Source: JANRKH01 sp033763595 (lineage in GTDB: Bacteria > Pseudomonadota > Alphaproteobacteria > Rickettsiales > Rickettsiaceae). Taken from it: a DNA stretch of 33,794 nt. A model generated the notes under the pieces. That model made no database searches. It had not been told where the DNA came from and worked only from the letters and a program-made list of their open reading frames with translations. Positions 1 to 7,323 of this stretch are shown in pieces (position 1 is the stretch's first letter; every line of letters starts with the position of its first letter). Location of the stretch: NCBI GenBank assembly GCA_033763595.1, contig JANRKH010000010.1, positions 1 through 33,794 on the forward strand, written 5' to 3'. A program made the position numbers and the translations under genes.

Positions 1-48
1 ATACTTTCTACTGCGCAAAAATAAAAGACCTCTCGGCATAACTTATAA

Positions 49-151
49 TACCAAATCCCAGATTAAATAATACTAGGAGCGAGGAGTGAAGCCTACTACA
101 TGCTAGGTGAGCGACGAGCAACAAAGTAGTACTTAAAAATGGGATTTGGTA
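49..151. repeat. Family B MITE-like palindromic element with TAA target duplication
   Basis: This is a 103-bp element with perfect 12-bp terminal inverted repeats, TACCAAATCCCA at the left and TGGGATTTGGTA at the right. It is flanked by the direct repeat TAA at 46-48 and 152-154. It encodes no protein. It is in the opposite orientation to the copy at 10400-10502 and the same orientation as 30718-30820. Confidence 0.85.
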
Positions 152-179
152 TAAGCTGCCCTTGAGGATATTGCTATAC

Positions 180-285
180 TATAGTCTTTTATGTTGAATT
201 AGCTACGTTGTTGATTCGTCGCTCACCTAATACTCATAGGCTTCTCTCCTCGCGCCTAGTATCTAATCCAACCTAAAAGACTATA
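180..285. repeat. Family A palindromic element
   Basis: This is a 106-bp element starting TATAGTCTTTTA and ending TAAAAGACTATA. The arms stay complementary for about 23 nt with two mismatches, so it can fold into a long stem. It sits inside a D element at the site CGCGCAA/GTATAGCA. Near-identical copies lie at 3935-4149 (interrupted), 13725-13830 and 25424-25529. Confidence 0.85.
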
Positions 286-384
286 TTTGCGCGGAAGAAG
301 CAATCGCCTCTAGGAGTAGAGGTTTGGAAGAGTCTGCTCTAGAGTTTAGGTGGTATTGGTGAAATGAGATGAAATGGCCGGGAT

Positions 385-1275
385 TTAGCCTATTACTAAT
401 TTTAATCTCTTGATCGATCTTGAGTTGGCATCGATAATTTCTGCGAAAATATTGTCTTCTATCATGATTTTTGTTCCTGCTTTCGGAAAGTACCCGGCCC
501 TTGCAAGTACCAATCCCCCTATAGTTGAGAAATAATCATCTGCTTTTTTTAGCTTTATTGATAGAGCGGTTTCGACTTGCTCTATTTCAACCCTCGCATT
601 GCAAAGAATAGATGTTGGGCTCAATAGTCTAATATTGTCGATTGTTTCATCTTCGGCATCGTGTTCATCATCGATTTTGCCAACTAAGGTCTTTAATACA
701 TCTTCTATTGTCGCTATTCCATCTGTTCCGCCGTATTCATCAAGCACAACTGCAATATGTGTTTTTCTTCTCTGCATTTCAGCAAGTAAATCTATCAGCT
801 TCATAGCAGGCGCAACTGTAATATGCTTTCTTGTGAGTTTTTTTAGGTTAAATTCCTTGTTTTTTGTGCTTGACCTATATAGATCCTTGATATGAACAAA
901 TCCTATAATATGATCCATACTATCTTGATAAACCAGTGTCCTAGTATGGCAATTCTCGGAAACGATAAGACTGACCTCTGATTCCGTTGCATTTGAGCTA
1001 ATGCCGCATATATCATGCCTTGGGATCATCACATCCGCAACTATTTTGCTACCAAATTTGATGAAATTTTTATAGATTTCGTTTTCTACTGTGGATGAGT
1101 CTTTGCTCTGTGTGTTTATCTTGCCATTTTTATTCGCAAGCACTTGCATCTGTTTTGGAGGGTTGTTTTTTGGTCTAACATCAAAAATGTTTCTAAAAAA
1201 ATCTATGATAGATAGGACAACATGTGCAAAGCTTTTTAAGGAAAGGTCAGCAATGTTATCTAGTTTGTTCGCCAT
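385..1275 (-). CDS. tlyC: CBS-domain protein, CorC/HlyC (TlyC) family
   Basis: This 296-residue protein belongs to the CorC/TlyC family. Two CBS motifs span about residues 80-135 (starting VADVMIPRHDICGIS) and 145-205 (with the hallmark VVLDEYGGTDGIATIEDVL at about 177-194). A CorC_HlyC C-terminal domain follows from about 213 to 296. The N-terminal DUF21 membrane domain of CNNM/CorB-type transporters is absent, so this is the short soluble form. In Rickettsiales such proteins are annotated hemolysin C (TlyC). The family is linked to magnesium/cobalt homeostasis or envelope functions, and haemolysis is only a historical claim. The start codon lies inside the 3' end of ybeY (20-bp overlap), so the two are probably co-transcribed and coupled; ybeY-corC is a widespread bacterial pairing. 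The symbol is chosen by length and lineage; corC is equally defensible. Confidence 0.85.
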   Translation of the reverse strand: MANKLDNIADLSLKSFAHVVLSIIDFFRNIFDVRPKNNPPKQMQVLANKNGKINTQSKDSSTVENEIYKNFIKFGSKIVADVMIPRHDICGISSNATESEVSLIVSENCHTRTLVYQDSMDHIIGFVHIKDLYRSSTKNKEFNLKKLTRKHITVAPAMKLIDLLAEMQRRKTHIAVVLDEYGGTDGIATIEDVLKTLVGKIDDEHDAEDETIDNIRLLSPTSILCNARVEIEQVETALSIKLKKADDYFSTIGGLVLARAGYFPKAGTKIMIEDNIFAEIIDANSRSIKRLKLVIG

Positions 1276-1921
1276 ATATTCGAGGTTTACCTATGCCGAG
1301 TTGATCTAATAAGAATATTTCTATATTACTCATTATACTATGGTCATGGTCATTTTTGTGATCATAGCCTAGCAAATGAAGTGTAGCATGAATTAAAAGA
1401 TGAGTAAAATGATTTTCGAAGGTAGTTTGAAAAACTTTTGCCTCTTTTTTGATTTTTTCAAACCCAAATGCAACATCTCCCAGAGTCATTTCGTTCTGAA
1501 GTTCAATTTGACCTAGGTTTTTATAGTCTAAATCCTGCTCTGGAAATGCAAGTACATTCGTTGGTTTGTCTTTATTTAGAAATTTCTTATTTAGCTCTTT
1601 CATCCTTTCATTTGAAGCTAAAAGAATTGTTATCTCAAAGATATTTGGCAGACTAACACTAGTGCTGCCTTTATTTTTTAGCAAAAGCGTTGCATTTGGC
1701 GCGGGCTCATTATCTAGAAGCTCTTGCCCCTCAAGTTGGTCTTTTATTTGATTTTGTATTTCTTTTTGAGTTTTAATGACTAAAGCCGAGTCAACATCAC
1801 TAGGGAGAACATTCTCTAAAACTAAAGATACGATTTTTTTGACAAATTTTCTATTGATAGACGGCAACTCGCGCCATTGATTATCTTCTTTTATGATATG
1901 AACTTTTATCTTACGCAGCAC
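1256..1921 (-). CDS. ybeY: Endoribonuclease YbeY (16S rRNA 3'-end maturation)
   Basis: This metal-dependent endoribonuclease acts in 16S rRNA maturation and ribosome quality control. The zinc site HxxxHxxxxxH is complete: H178, H182 and H188 in HATLHLLGYDH. The upstream TNVLAFPE block (about 121-128) is also typical. The protein is 221 residues, against about 150-180 in most homologues. The extra length is a charged, Gln/Glu-rich stretch at about residues 41-90, between the N-terminal strand and the conserved EITILLASNERMKELN segment. The start is GTG at 1921; an ATG ten bases upstream is in another frame. It overlaps the downstream tlyC by 20 bp and follows the M23 peptidase gene after 27 bp, so the three minus-strand genes probably form one transcript. 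Confidence 0.93.
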   Translation of the reverse strand: MLRKIKVHIIKEDNQWRELPSINRKFVKKIVSLVLENVLPSDVDSALVIKTQKEIQNQIKDQLEGQELLDNEPAPNATLLLKNKGSTSVSLPNIFEITILLASNERMKELNKKFLNKDKPTNVLAFPEQDLDYKNLGQIELQNEMTLGDVAFGFEKIKKEAKVFQTTFENHFTHLLIHATLHLLGYDHKNDHDHSIMSNIEIFLLDQLGIGKPRIYGEQTR

Positions 1922-1948
1922 GAATCATTCGATTTGAATTAAAGGCAA

Positions 1949-3265
1949 TTATAGCAAGATGGCTAATTCGTGAGGAGTATTCTCTTGCAGAGTATTAACC
2001 AGCTTTTGGATATTGCGTTTGTTGTACTCAAATTTCGCCATTTCTTCGCGCTTAATTTCTTGGCCTGGGGCAACGTGATTAGAAATTGGATTAACGTGCT
2101 TTCCATTAACGATCAGTTCATAGTGACAATGTGCGCCAGTAGCTCTGCCAGATCTTCCAACATAAGCAATTACCTGACCTTTTATAACACGTGAGCCTAC
2201 TGATATTTTTGGCGCGAATTTGGACGCATGAGCATAAACAGTTATAGCAGATGAGTTATGTGACAATTTAATCATGTTCCCATATGAACCGTTATATCCC
2301 ATGTATTTTACAACACCATCAGCTGCTGCTTTAATTGGAGTGCCGACTGGAGCCGCAAAATCAACCCCTTTATGCATTTGTTTAAAGCCCAAAACTGGGT
2401 GCTTTCTTATACCGAATTTTGATGTTATTCTACCCTTGCTCACTGGTATGGTTAAGAAGCTTAGCTTGACACTTTTTCCTGCATCGGAATAATATTGGTA
2501 ATTAGAAGATGAAGATTGTTTATATAAATATATATCATAATTACGTCCTGAGGCTATCAAAGATGAATATAGTATTTTGCCGTTTTGAACAAATTCTCCA
2601 TTTTCGTTATAAAATTTTTCCATCATAATTTTTATGGAATCACCGCTTTTGATTTGTCTTTTTAGGTCAATTTGATTGCTATAGGCATTAATCATATTTT
2701 GGATATTTGAAGTCCCAATACTAAATTTCCTGAGAGAATCTGATATACTACCTTTAATCTTGATATCATGAACAATATATTTTTTCTTAAGTTCGGATAG
2801 TATGGCGCGCGGAATTAATCCGTCTTCTGTATTATGGATGACTATATTTCTTTCCGGATTTACAGAGATTATGATTTTTTCCAAGTTAGAGTTCAGTCCA
2901 ACTTGCTCATTGTCATCTGAAAGAAGATCGTTATATAAAAACGATACAGTTTGACCAGGCTGTAAAGACAGTTTAATATCCTGCTTCTTTAGGTTTTTAA
3001 CTAAATTATCGATTGCTCTGTGGGATATATGCTGGCTGGATAATATTTTTGCAAGAGTGTCGCCAGATTTAACAATAATCCTCACGGCGTCTCTATTATT
3101 AGATCTCGCAGGTCCATCAGAGCCCACAAGTCTAAAATCGGACCCAATATCAGTATGATTAGAAGCAAGATAGATCCAGAATGTAAGGCTTGTTAAAAAT
3201 ACCAGCCAAACATATATCCAGATATTCTTGGAATCACCATTAGTATCTAAATTTGTATATTGCAA
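1949..3265 (-). CDS. M23 family murein DD-endopeptidase, membrane anchored
   Basis: This is a 438-residue zinc metallopeptidase of the LytM/M23 type (MepM-like) that would cut peptide cross-links in periplasmic peptidoglycan. An uncleaved N-terminal membrane segment (about residues 15-34) is followed by a LysM/OapA-like region (about 60-110, with SGDTLAKIL and LQPGQTVSF). A second domain precedes the catalytic domain (about 275-395). The zinc and catalytic residues are visible: H298 and D302 in HKGVD, H346 in VYAHASKF, and H379/H381 in HCHYE. All metal ligands are present, so an active hydrolase is expected rather than an EnvC-type activator. It is upstream of ybeY on the same strand. Its presence implies that the cell still makes or remodels some peptidoglycan. 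Confidence 0.9.
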   Translation of the reverse strand: MQYTNLDTNGDSKNIWIYVWLVFLTSLTFWIYLASNHTDIGSDFRLVGSDGPARSNNRDAVRIIVKSGDTLAKILSSQHISHRAIDNLVKNLKKQDIKLSLQPGQTVSFLYNDLLSDDNEQVGLNSNLEKIIISVNPERNIVIHNTEDGLIPRAILSELKKKYIVHDIKIKGSISDSLRKFSIGTSNIQNMINAYSNQIDLKRQIKSGDSIKIMMEKFYNENGEFVQNGKILYSSLIASGRNYDIYLYKQSSSSNYQYYSDAGKSVKLSFLTIPVSKGRITSKFGIRKHPVLGFKQMHKGVDFAAPVGTPIKAAADGVVKYMGYNGSYGNMIKLSHNSSAITVYAHASKFAPKISVGSRVIKGQVIAYVGRSGRATGAHCHYELIVNGKHVNPISNHVAPGQEIKREEMAKFEYNKRNIQKLVNTLQENTPHELAILL

Positions 3266-3477
3266 AATAAAACCTTATAAGTTGAAAAAATCAAATAAAC
3301 ATATCTTAGTAAATAAATATTTAAGGTATGAAATATACTCTAGCTTTTTTCAAAAAGCTACATAATTTATTTATGCATGATCGCACTGTAAAATGAATTC
3401 ATAGCAACCATTCTCCCAAGTCATTGGACTTCTCAGAAAAAACTTAGTTACTAGTGACCAAGTCCTAGGAGCGCGCG

Positions 3478-3580
3478 TAGACCAAAGCCGCTTGGCGTAT
3501 ATGAGGTTATGTGAGAACCCTGCTATACTTGCGCGGGCGGCGCAATTGCCTCTCGTGGTAGAGTCTTTCGAAGAGGTCTA
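3478..3580 (-). repeat. Family D palindromic element
   Basis: On the minus strand it begins TAGACCTCTT and ends TTTGGTCTA, giving imperfect terminal inverted repeats. The interior holds the conserved GAGGCAATTGCGCC and CGCGCAAGTATAGCA blocks. This is the uninterrupted reference for the D copies at 25-338 and 3880-3934. A longer relative lies at 10536-10684. Confidence 0.65.
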
Positions 3581-3591
3581 TTCATGATGTA

Positions 3592-3698
3592 ATCAAATCC
3601 CATTTTTAAGTACTTGCTTCTAGCTCGTCGCTAAAGGTTTACACGAAAGTAGGCTTCGTGACTTGCTCCTAGTATTATTTAATTCTAGAGATTTGGTA
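3592..3698. repeat. Family B element, decayed
   Basis: The copy resembles 4022-4127 through most of its length, with a damaged left end (TCAAATCCCATTTTTAAG) and an intact right end (GAGATTTGGTA). The flanking triplets no longer match, so it looks older than the copies that keep TAA or TTA duplications. Confidence 0.65.
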
Positions 3699-3811
3699 TG
3701 ATTTATTAGAATTACAAATCAGTATTCTCAAAAACCACAAAGATACAATAATCTAAATTTATTTGCAAGAAATTATTGTTTAGTACGCTAATTTTGTCAG
3801 ATAGATATTGA

Positions 3812-3879
3812 TACCAAATCCCATTTTAACTGCTACTTTGGCACTAGATCTAACGTGCTCAATAATAGCAATTATCTAT
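3812..3879. repeat. Family B left-end fragment
   Basis: It begins with the exact family B terminus, TACCAAATCCCATTTT, and then diverges. No matching right end is seen before the family D fragment begins at 3880. It is probably a truncated or decayed copy. Confidence 0.5.
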
Positions 3880-3934
3880 TAGACCACTCCTAAAAACTCT
3901 ACTCCTAGAGGCAATTGCGCAGCCTGCACAAGTA
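3880..3934 (+). repeat. Family D left half, abutting a family A element
   Basis: It starts TAGACC and contains CTCCTAGAGGCAATTGCGC, matching the start of the D element at 10536. The match stops just where the A element begins at 3935, at a CACAAGTA boundary. This is the same position within D where A sits in the 25-338 composite. Confidence 0.6.
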
Positions 3935-4149
3935 TATAGTCTTTTATGTTGAATTAGCTACGTTGTTGACTCGTCGCTCACCTAATACTCATAGGCTTCT
4001 CTCCTCGCGCCTAGTATCTAATACCAAATCCCATTTTTAAGTACTTTCTTCTAGCTCGTCACTCACCTAACACGAGAGTAGCCTTCGCTCCTCGCTCCTA
4101 ATATTATTTAATTCTAGAGATTTGGTATAATCCAACCTAAAAGACTATA
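3935..4149. repeat. Family A element interrupted by a nested family B element
   Basis: The two A parts (3935-4021 and 4131-4149) add up to 106 bp, exactly the length of uninterrupted A copies. The intact copies read CTAGTATCTAATCCAACC at the break point. Here the TAA of that string is duplicated on either side of the inserted B element. Confidence 0.88.
4022..4127. repeat. Family B element nested inside family A, with TAA target duplication
   Basis: A 106-bp element begins TACCAAATCCCATTTTTAAG and ends CTAGAGATTTGGTA, bordered by TAA at 4019-4021 and 4128-4130. Comparison with intact A copies fixes both junctions. It is the clearest insertion event in the window. Confidence 0.9.
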
Positions 4150-4319
4150 AAAGATAGCTCGCTCTAAAATGCATATGTCCAGGTGTAATGCTAGAAATTT
4201 GGTATTATGCGTCTTAAGAAAACTAAAATTTTGATTTTTGGATGCATTAAGATGCATTAAATAGGCACAACCAAATGGGGCTGCATAACCACTTTCTGGT
4301 ACAAGTGTAGAGGTAAGTT

Positions 4320-6320
4320 TCAAAAACGAGAATCAGCATAAAATGAACCAGAAGCAAGTTTGCTATTATTATAAAGAAATCTGTTCCCGAAGTAGTTAGT
4401 TTTTTTTGAATTCACAGAATCGCTAGAGAGTTCCGACAAGAATCTTGAAGGAGCACTTCTAACATATTCGTGAAATATTCTCCTACTTTCGGCATGAAGT
4501 AAGTATAGGTTACGCTTGGCTCTGGTTATGCCAACATATGCAAGTCTTCTTTCCTCTTCAAGGCCCATGCGACCCTCTTCATTTATGGTTTTTTGATGAG
4601 GAAAGAGCCCCTCCTCCATTCCAGGTATAAATACCGTCTCGAACTCAAGGCCCTTAGCTGAGTGGAGTGTTATAAGATTTACGTTATCAAAATCTACCTG
4701 CTCCTCTGTATCCATAACAAGAGAAATATGTTCTATAAAGCCCTGTACCGAGTCATACTCTGCTGAAGCGCGTATTAGCTCGTTTAAGTTTTCTAGCCTA
4801 TTTTTTGATTCTTCTGTTTTTTCGAGCTTGAGCATAGATTTATAACCTGTTTCATCAAGGATTTTTGTTATAATATTAGGCACCGAATGTTCTTTAGCTA
4901 CATCAATTCTGAATCTATCGATACAAGCTAGAAATCTTAAAGCTTGTTCATTAAGCTTTGCCGAAAGTAAGTTGCTTTGAGTCATTAATTTTAAGCCATC
5001 TAGCATAGATCCATTAATTTCATGAGATTTCTGCCTTATTTTAGCTATAGTTGCCTTTCCTATTGATCTTTTTGGTTCGTTTATTACTCTTTCGAATGCT
5101 ATGTCATCTGATGGGTTAATTGTGAGTTTTAAATACGCTATTATGTCTTTAATTTCTTGCCTGTCGTAGAATTTTAAACCGCCCACAATTTTATAGTTTA
5201 TATGAGAAGCCACAAAAGCTTCCTCGAATAATCTCGTCTGAAAACTTGCTCTTACAAGAATGGCTATCTCGCTCATTTTAGAATCTTTTTTGAATTTTTC
5301 ATTCAAAATGTAATTTGTTACAATTTGCGCCTCTTCTTTATCATTAGAGCATTGAATAATATTAATTTTATCTCCGGTTTTATCTTCCGTCCACAAAGTT
5401 TTATTATGTCTGTAGTTATTTTTTTGGATCAGGCTCGATGCGCCCTTTAAAATATGATGGGAGGATCTATAATTTTGCTCAAGGGCAATAATTTTCGCGC
5501 CAGGAAAATCTTCTTCAAACCTAAGTATATTTGTCACTTCAGCTCCTCTCCAGCTATATATAGACTGATCGTCATCTCCAACGCAGCAAATATTTTGGCT
5601 TTTTTGAGCAAGATTTTTAGCCCAAAAATATTGAACTGAATTTGTATCTTGGTATTCATCAATTAAAATGTACTTAAACTGATTCTGGAGCGATTCAAGT
5701 ACATGCGTATGTTCCCTAAAAATTTCTGTGTTATAAAGAATTAAATCCCCAAAATCGCACACATTCGATGATTTCAATCTGGCTTGATAAATTACATACA
5801 CCTTTCTTGCAAGGCTTTGATCTTCTGTTTTTACTTCTCTGTAAGGTAAATTTTTTGTAGAAAATCCTGCATCTTTCCAGCGAGAAATTATATGCAAAAT
5901 TTTTTTATGAAAATCTTTACTTGATGGCCAGTTTTCTTCAAGAATATTCTTGATGATTTTATTTTGATCTGACTGGTCAATGATTGTAAAACCTTCAGTC
6001 AAGCCAACAAGACTTGCATGTTTTCTGAGGATTTGAGACGCGATTGAATGAAATGTGCCGACATTTGGTAGTGCTGAAATATTATGAGTCAAACTTCTAA
6101 TTCGCGACTGCATCTCTCGAGCCGCCTTATTGGTAAAAGTAACTGCCATGATTTCATGTGCATTTGCAAGATTCTCAGAAAGAATATGAGCGATTCTACA
6201 TGTGAGAACTCTTGTCTTACCTGTGCCAGCTCCAGCAAGCACAAGCAAAGGCCCATCAGTAGTTGTTACTGCCTCATATTGCTTTTCGTTAAGCGATAGA
6301 TTATCTAGTGAAAAGCTCAT
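4320..6320 (-). CDS. uvrD: UvrD/PcrA-type DNA helicase (superfamily 1A)
   Basis: This is a 666-residue 3'-5' ATP-dependent DNA helicase for nucleotide-excision and mismatch repair. The helicase motifs follow in order: Walker A GAGTGKT (residues 30-36), motif Ia VTFTNKAAREM, motif II IDEYQDTN (220-227), motif III GDDDQSIYSWRGA (248-260), motif IV QNYRSS, motif V TLHSAKGLEFETVFIPG and motif VI YVGITRAKRNLYL. It is somewhat shorter than E. coli UvrD (720), with a short C-terminal tail and no Tudor-like end that I can recognise. Its ATG lies 2 bp after the stop of the NDUFS4 gene, so the two are surely one transcript. UvrD and PcrA cannot be told apart by motifs alone. Confidence 0.95.
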   Translation of the reverse strand: MSFSLDNLSLNEKQYEAVTTTDGPLLVLAGAGTGKTRVLTCRIAHILSENLANAHEIMAVTFTNKAAREMQSRIRSLTHNISALPNVGTFHSIASQILRKHASLVGLTEGFTIIDQSDQNKIIKNILEENWPSSKDFHKKILHIISRWKDAGFSTKNLPYREVKTEDQSLARKVYVIYQARLKSSNVCDFGDLILYNTEIFREHTHVLESLQNQFKYILIDEYQDTNSVQYFWAKNLAQKSQNICCVGDDDQSIYSWRGAEVTNILRFEEDFPGAKIIALEQNYRSSHHILKGASSLIQKNNYRHNKTLWTEDKTGDKINIIQCSNDKEEAQIVTNYILNEKFKKDSKMSEIAILVRASFQTRLFEEAFVASHINYKIVGGLKFYDRQEIKDIIAYLKLTINPSDDIAFERVINEPKRSIGKATIAKIRQKSHEINGSMLDGLKLMTQSNLLSAKLNEQALRFLACIDRFRIDVAKEHSVPNIITKILDETGYKSMLKLEKTEESKNRLENLNELIRASAEYDSVQGFIEHISLVMDTEEQVDFDNVNLITLHSAKGLEFETVFIPGMEEGLFPHQKTINEEGRMGLEEERRLAYVGITRAKRNLYLLHAESRRIFHEYVRSAPSRFLSELSSDSVNSKKTNYFGNRFLYNNSKLASGSFYADSRF

Positions 6321-6322
6321 TT

Positions 6323-6604
6323 TTATTTAAAATTTTCTGCATAGGTTTTTTTTATAAATTTTTTTCTAGGTGCCTTAAATATTTCATAATCTATGCCCCA
6401 AGATTGCGCATATTTTTCTGCGGATTCTTGATCGTCAAACTCTAGCTTTACTTGGTTATCAGTATTTGTTGCACTTGTCCATCCCATAAGTGCATCTGAA
6501 CTAAGAGAATGCATATCTTCCTCAAATTCTAGGTACCATTTTTTGTTGAATAAAGGAGCATTTTGACTAGATGATTTTGGGTATTGTATTATTTTTGCTC
6601 GCAT
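6323..6604 (-). CDS. NADH dehydrogenase (complex I) accessory subunit, NDUFS4-like
   Basis: The 93-residue protein matches the ETC complex I conserved-region family, the bacterial counterpart of the mitochondrial 18-kDa subunit NDUFS4. Visible family features are the MRAKIIQYPKSS start, KKWYLEFE, DALMGWTSATNTDNQVKLEF, the AEKYAQSWGIDYEIF block and the basic C-terminal tail (APRKKFIKKTYAENF). In mitochondria the subunit stabilises the NADH-oxidising N module. In bacteria it is essentially limited to alphaproteobacteria, which supports the taxonomic reading of this window. It sits alone, away from any nuo operon, and 2 bp upstream of uvrD. It diverges from xseB across 39 bp. Confidence 0.88.
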   Translation of the reverse strand: MRAKIIQYPKSSSQNAPLFNKKWYLEFEEDMHSLSSDALMGWTSATNTDNQVKLEFDDQESAEKYAQSWGIDYEIFKAPRKKFIKKTYAENFK

Positions 6605-6643
6605 ATATAATTTCTGATTATCTTACCAACTCTAGGATATAAC

Positions 6644-6913
6644 ATGAAAGATACAAAATCTATAGAAAAAAACTACGAATCTAAAATGAACGAAAATATG
6701 AGCTTCGAGGAGGCTTTATCTGAACTCGAGCATATTGTAAATAGGCTAGATTCTGGAGGAGAGAGTCTTGAGTCTTCCATAAGTGCTTATGAAAGAGCTT
6801 CAATTCTTAAAAATTTCTGCGAGAAAAAACTCGAAGAAGCCAAGTTTACAATAGAAAAAGTAACAAAAAATAGTGATGGAGAGCTCAAAATCACAGAAGC
6901 AAAAGAGATGTAA
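6644..6913 (+). CDS. xseB: Exodeoxyribonuclease VII small subunit
   Basis: This small helical subunit of exonuclease VII binds the XseA large subunit and is needed for processive degradation of single-stranded DNA. The diagnostic MSFEEALSELEHIVNRLDSG block is at about residues 19-38, followed by SLESSISAYERASIL and a helical EKKLEEAKFTIEKV tail. The length, 89 residues, fits the family (about 75-90). I chose the ATG at 6644 because TAGGAT lies just upstream. Starts at 6686 or 6701 would remove a weakly conserved 14-19 residue extension. xseA is not in the window. Confidence 0.92.
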   Translation: MKDTKSIEKNYESKMNENMSFEEALSELEHIVNRLDSGGESLESSISAYERASILKNFCEKKLEEAKFTIEKVTKNSDGELKITEAKEM

Positions 6914-7041
6914 TGTAATACATTCCTGTTTCTGTTGCAAATAAGTGTCACTCAGATTAATTCTCTTAATTTGTTTTAATACTTATTTCATCTTTGATAT
7001 TAATAAGTATAAAATAACTAAAAAATAAAGAATCTAAGTTT

Positions 7042-7272
7042 ATGACCAGAGTATCCAAGCAGAGACAGAATCACGTGGCCTTTTCTAAACCTATAAAAAA
7101 AGTAAGTTTTTCAGAAAATGATCAAATTAAAGTATTCACAAAAGAAAGTCGAGTGAGTGATAAAACAGACTTAAGCGATGAAAATACAAGCTATAATAGA
7201 ATGAATTTCAACTATTTGTACCAAATGATGGCAGATGAAAATGGCGAGTTGTCTTTTACTAGATTTATGTAG
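7042..7272 (+). CDS. Orphan small protein with PP1-docking-like motif; first half of a TAG-split ORF
   Basis: I do not recognise this 76-residue basic protein. No signal peptide or membrane segment is visible. Residues 19-27, KKVSFSEND, fit the eukaryotic protein phosphatase 1 docking consensus (RVxF) including the acidic residues that commonly follow it. The ORF ends in TAG at 7270-7272. The same frame then continues without another stop through 17 codons into the next ORF (7324-7743), so the two could be one gene broken by a nonsense mutation. Upstream is an AT-rich leader with no strong Shine-Dalgarno sequence. Either a small real protein or the head of a pseudogene is possible. Confidence 0.5.
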   Translation: MTRVSKQRQNHVAFSKPIKKVSFSENDQIKVFTKESRVSDKTDLSDENTSYNRMNFNYLYQMMADENGELSFTRFM

Positions 7273-7323
7273 AATTACAATGAAATACCTAAAGATCATT
7301 TATCTTATAGTAGAGAGAGTAAT

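Larger units (their letters stand above)
25..338 (-). repeat. Family D palindromic element interrupted by A and B elements
   Basis: When 49-151 and 180-285 are removed, the remaining sequence read on the minus strand lines up along its length with the intact D copy at 3478-3580. Shared landmarks are a TAGACCTCT-like end, the block CTCCTAGAGGCAATTGC (one base different here), CGCGCAA, GTATAGCA and a closing GGTCT end. Removing the inserts leaves roughly 105 bp, similar to the 103 bp of that copy. The outer ends are somewhat decayed, so the limits are approximate. Confidence 0.6.
1..384. other. Gene-free repeat region upstream of window's first gene
   Basis: I find no credible gene here. The stretch is almost wholly made of palindromic repeat elements: a family D element (about 25-338, read on the minus strand) that has been opened by a family B element (49-151) and a family A element (180-285). 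The remaining 340-384 is the short 3' flank of the minus-strand CorC-like gene, and I see no clear intrinsic terminator in it. Confidence 0.7.
3266..4319. other. 1 kb gene-free island of palindromic repeats
   Basis: No credible coding sequence is seen. From left to right it contains about 210 bp of unique AT-rich sequence, an intact D element (3478-3580), a decayed B element (3592-3698), a B left-end fragment (from 3812), a D left half (3880-3934), an A element (3935-4149) carrying a nested B element (4022-4127), and unique sequence with a perfect 10-bp tandem duplication, GATGCATTAA, at 4241-4260. It separates two minus-strand gene groups. Confidence 0.75.

Noticed and set aside
4241..4260. 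Perfect tandem duplication GATGCATTAA
   Set aside because: It is a two-unit 10-bp repeat in gene-free AT-rich DNA, likely replication slippage with no evident role.
3266..4319. CRISPR array or tandem repeat locus
   Set aside because: The repeats are long palindromic elements at irregular spacing, in both orientations and of different families. There are no short regular direct repeats with unique spacers and no cas genes.
4114..4323. 69-codon minus-strand ORF following uvrD
   Set aside because: It starts at TTG one base from the uvrD stop and most of its 3' half is family A/B repeat sequence. The composition is not protein-like, and no family is recognisable.
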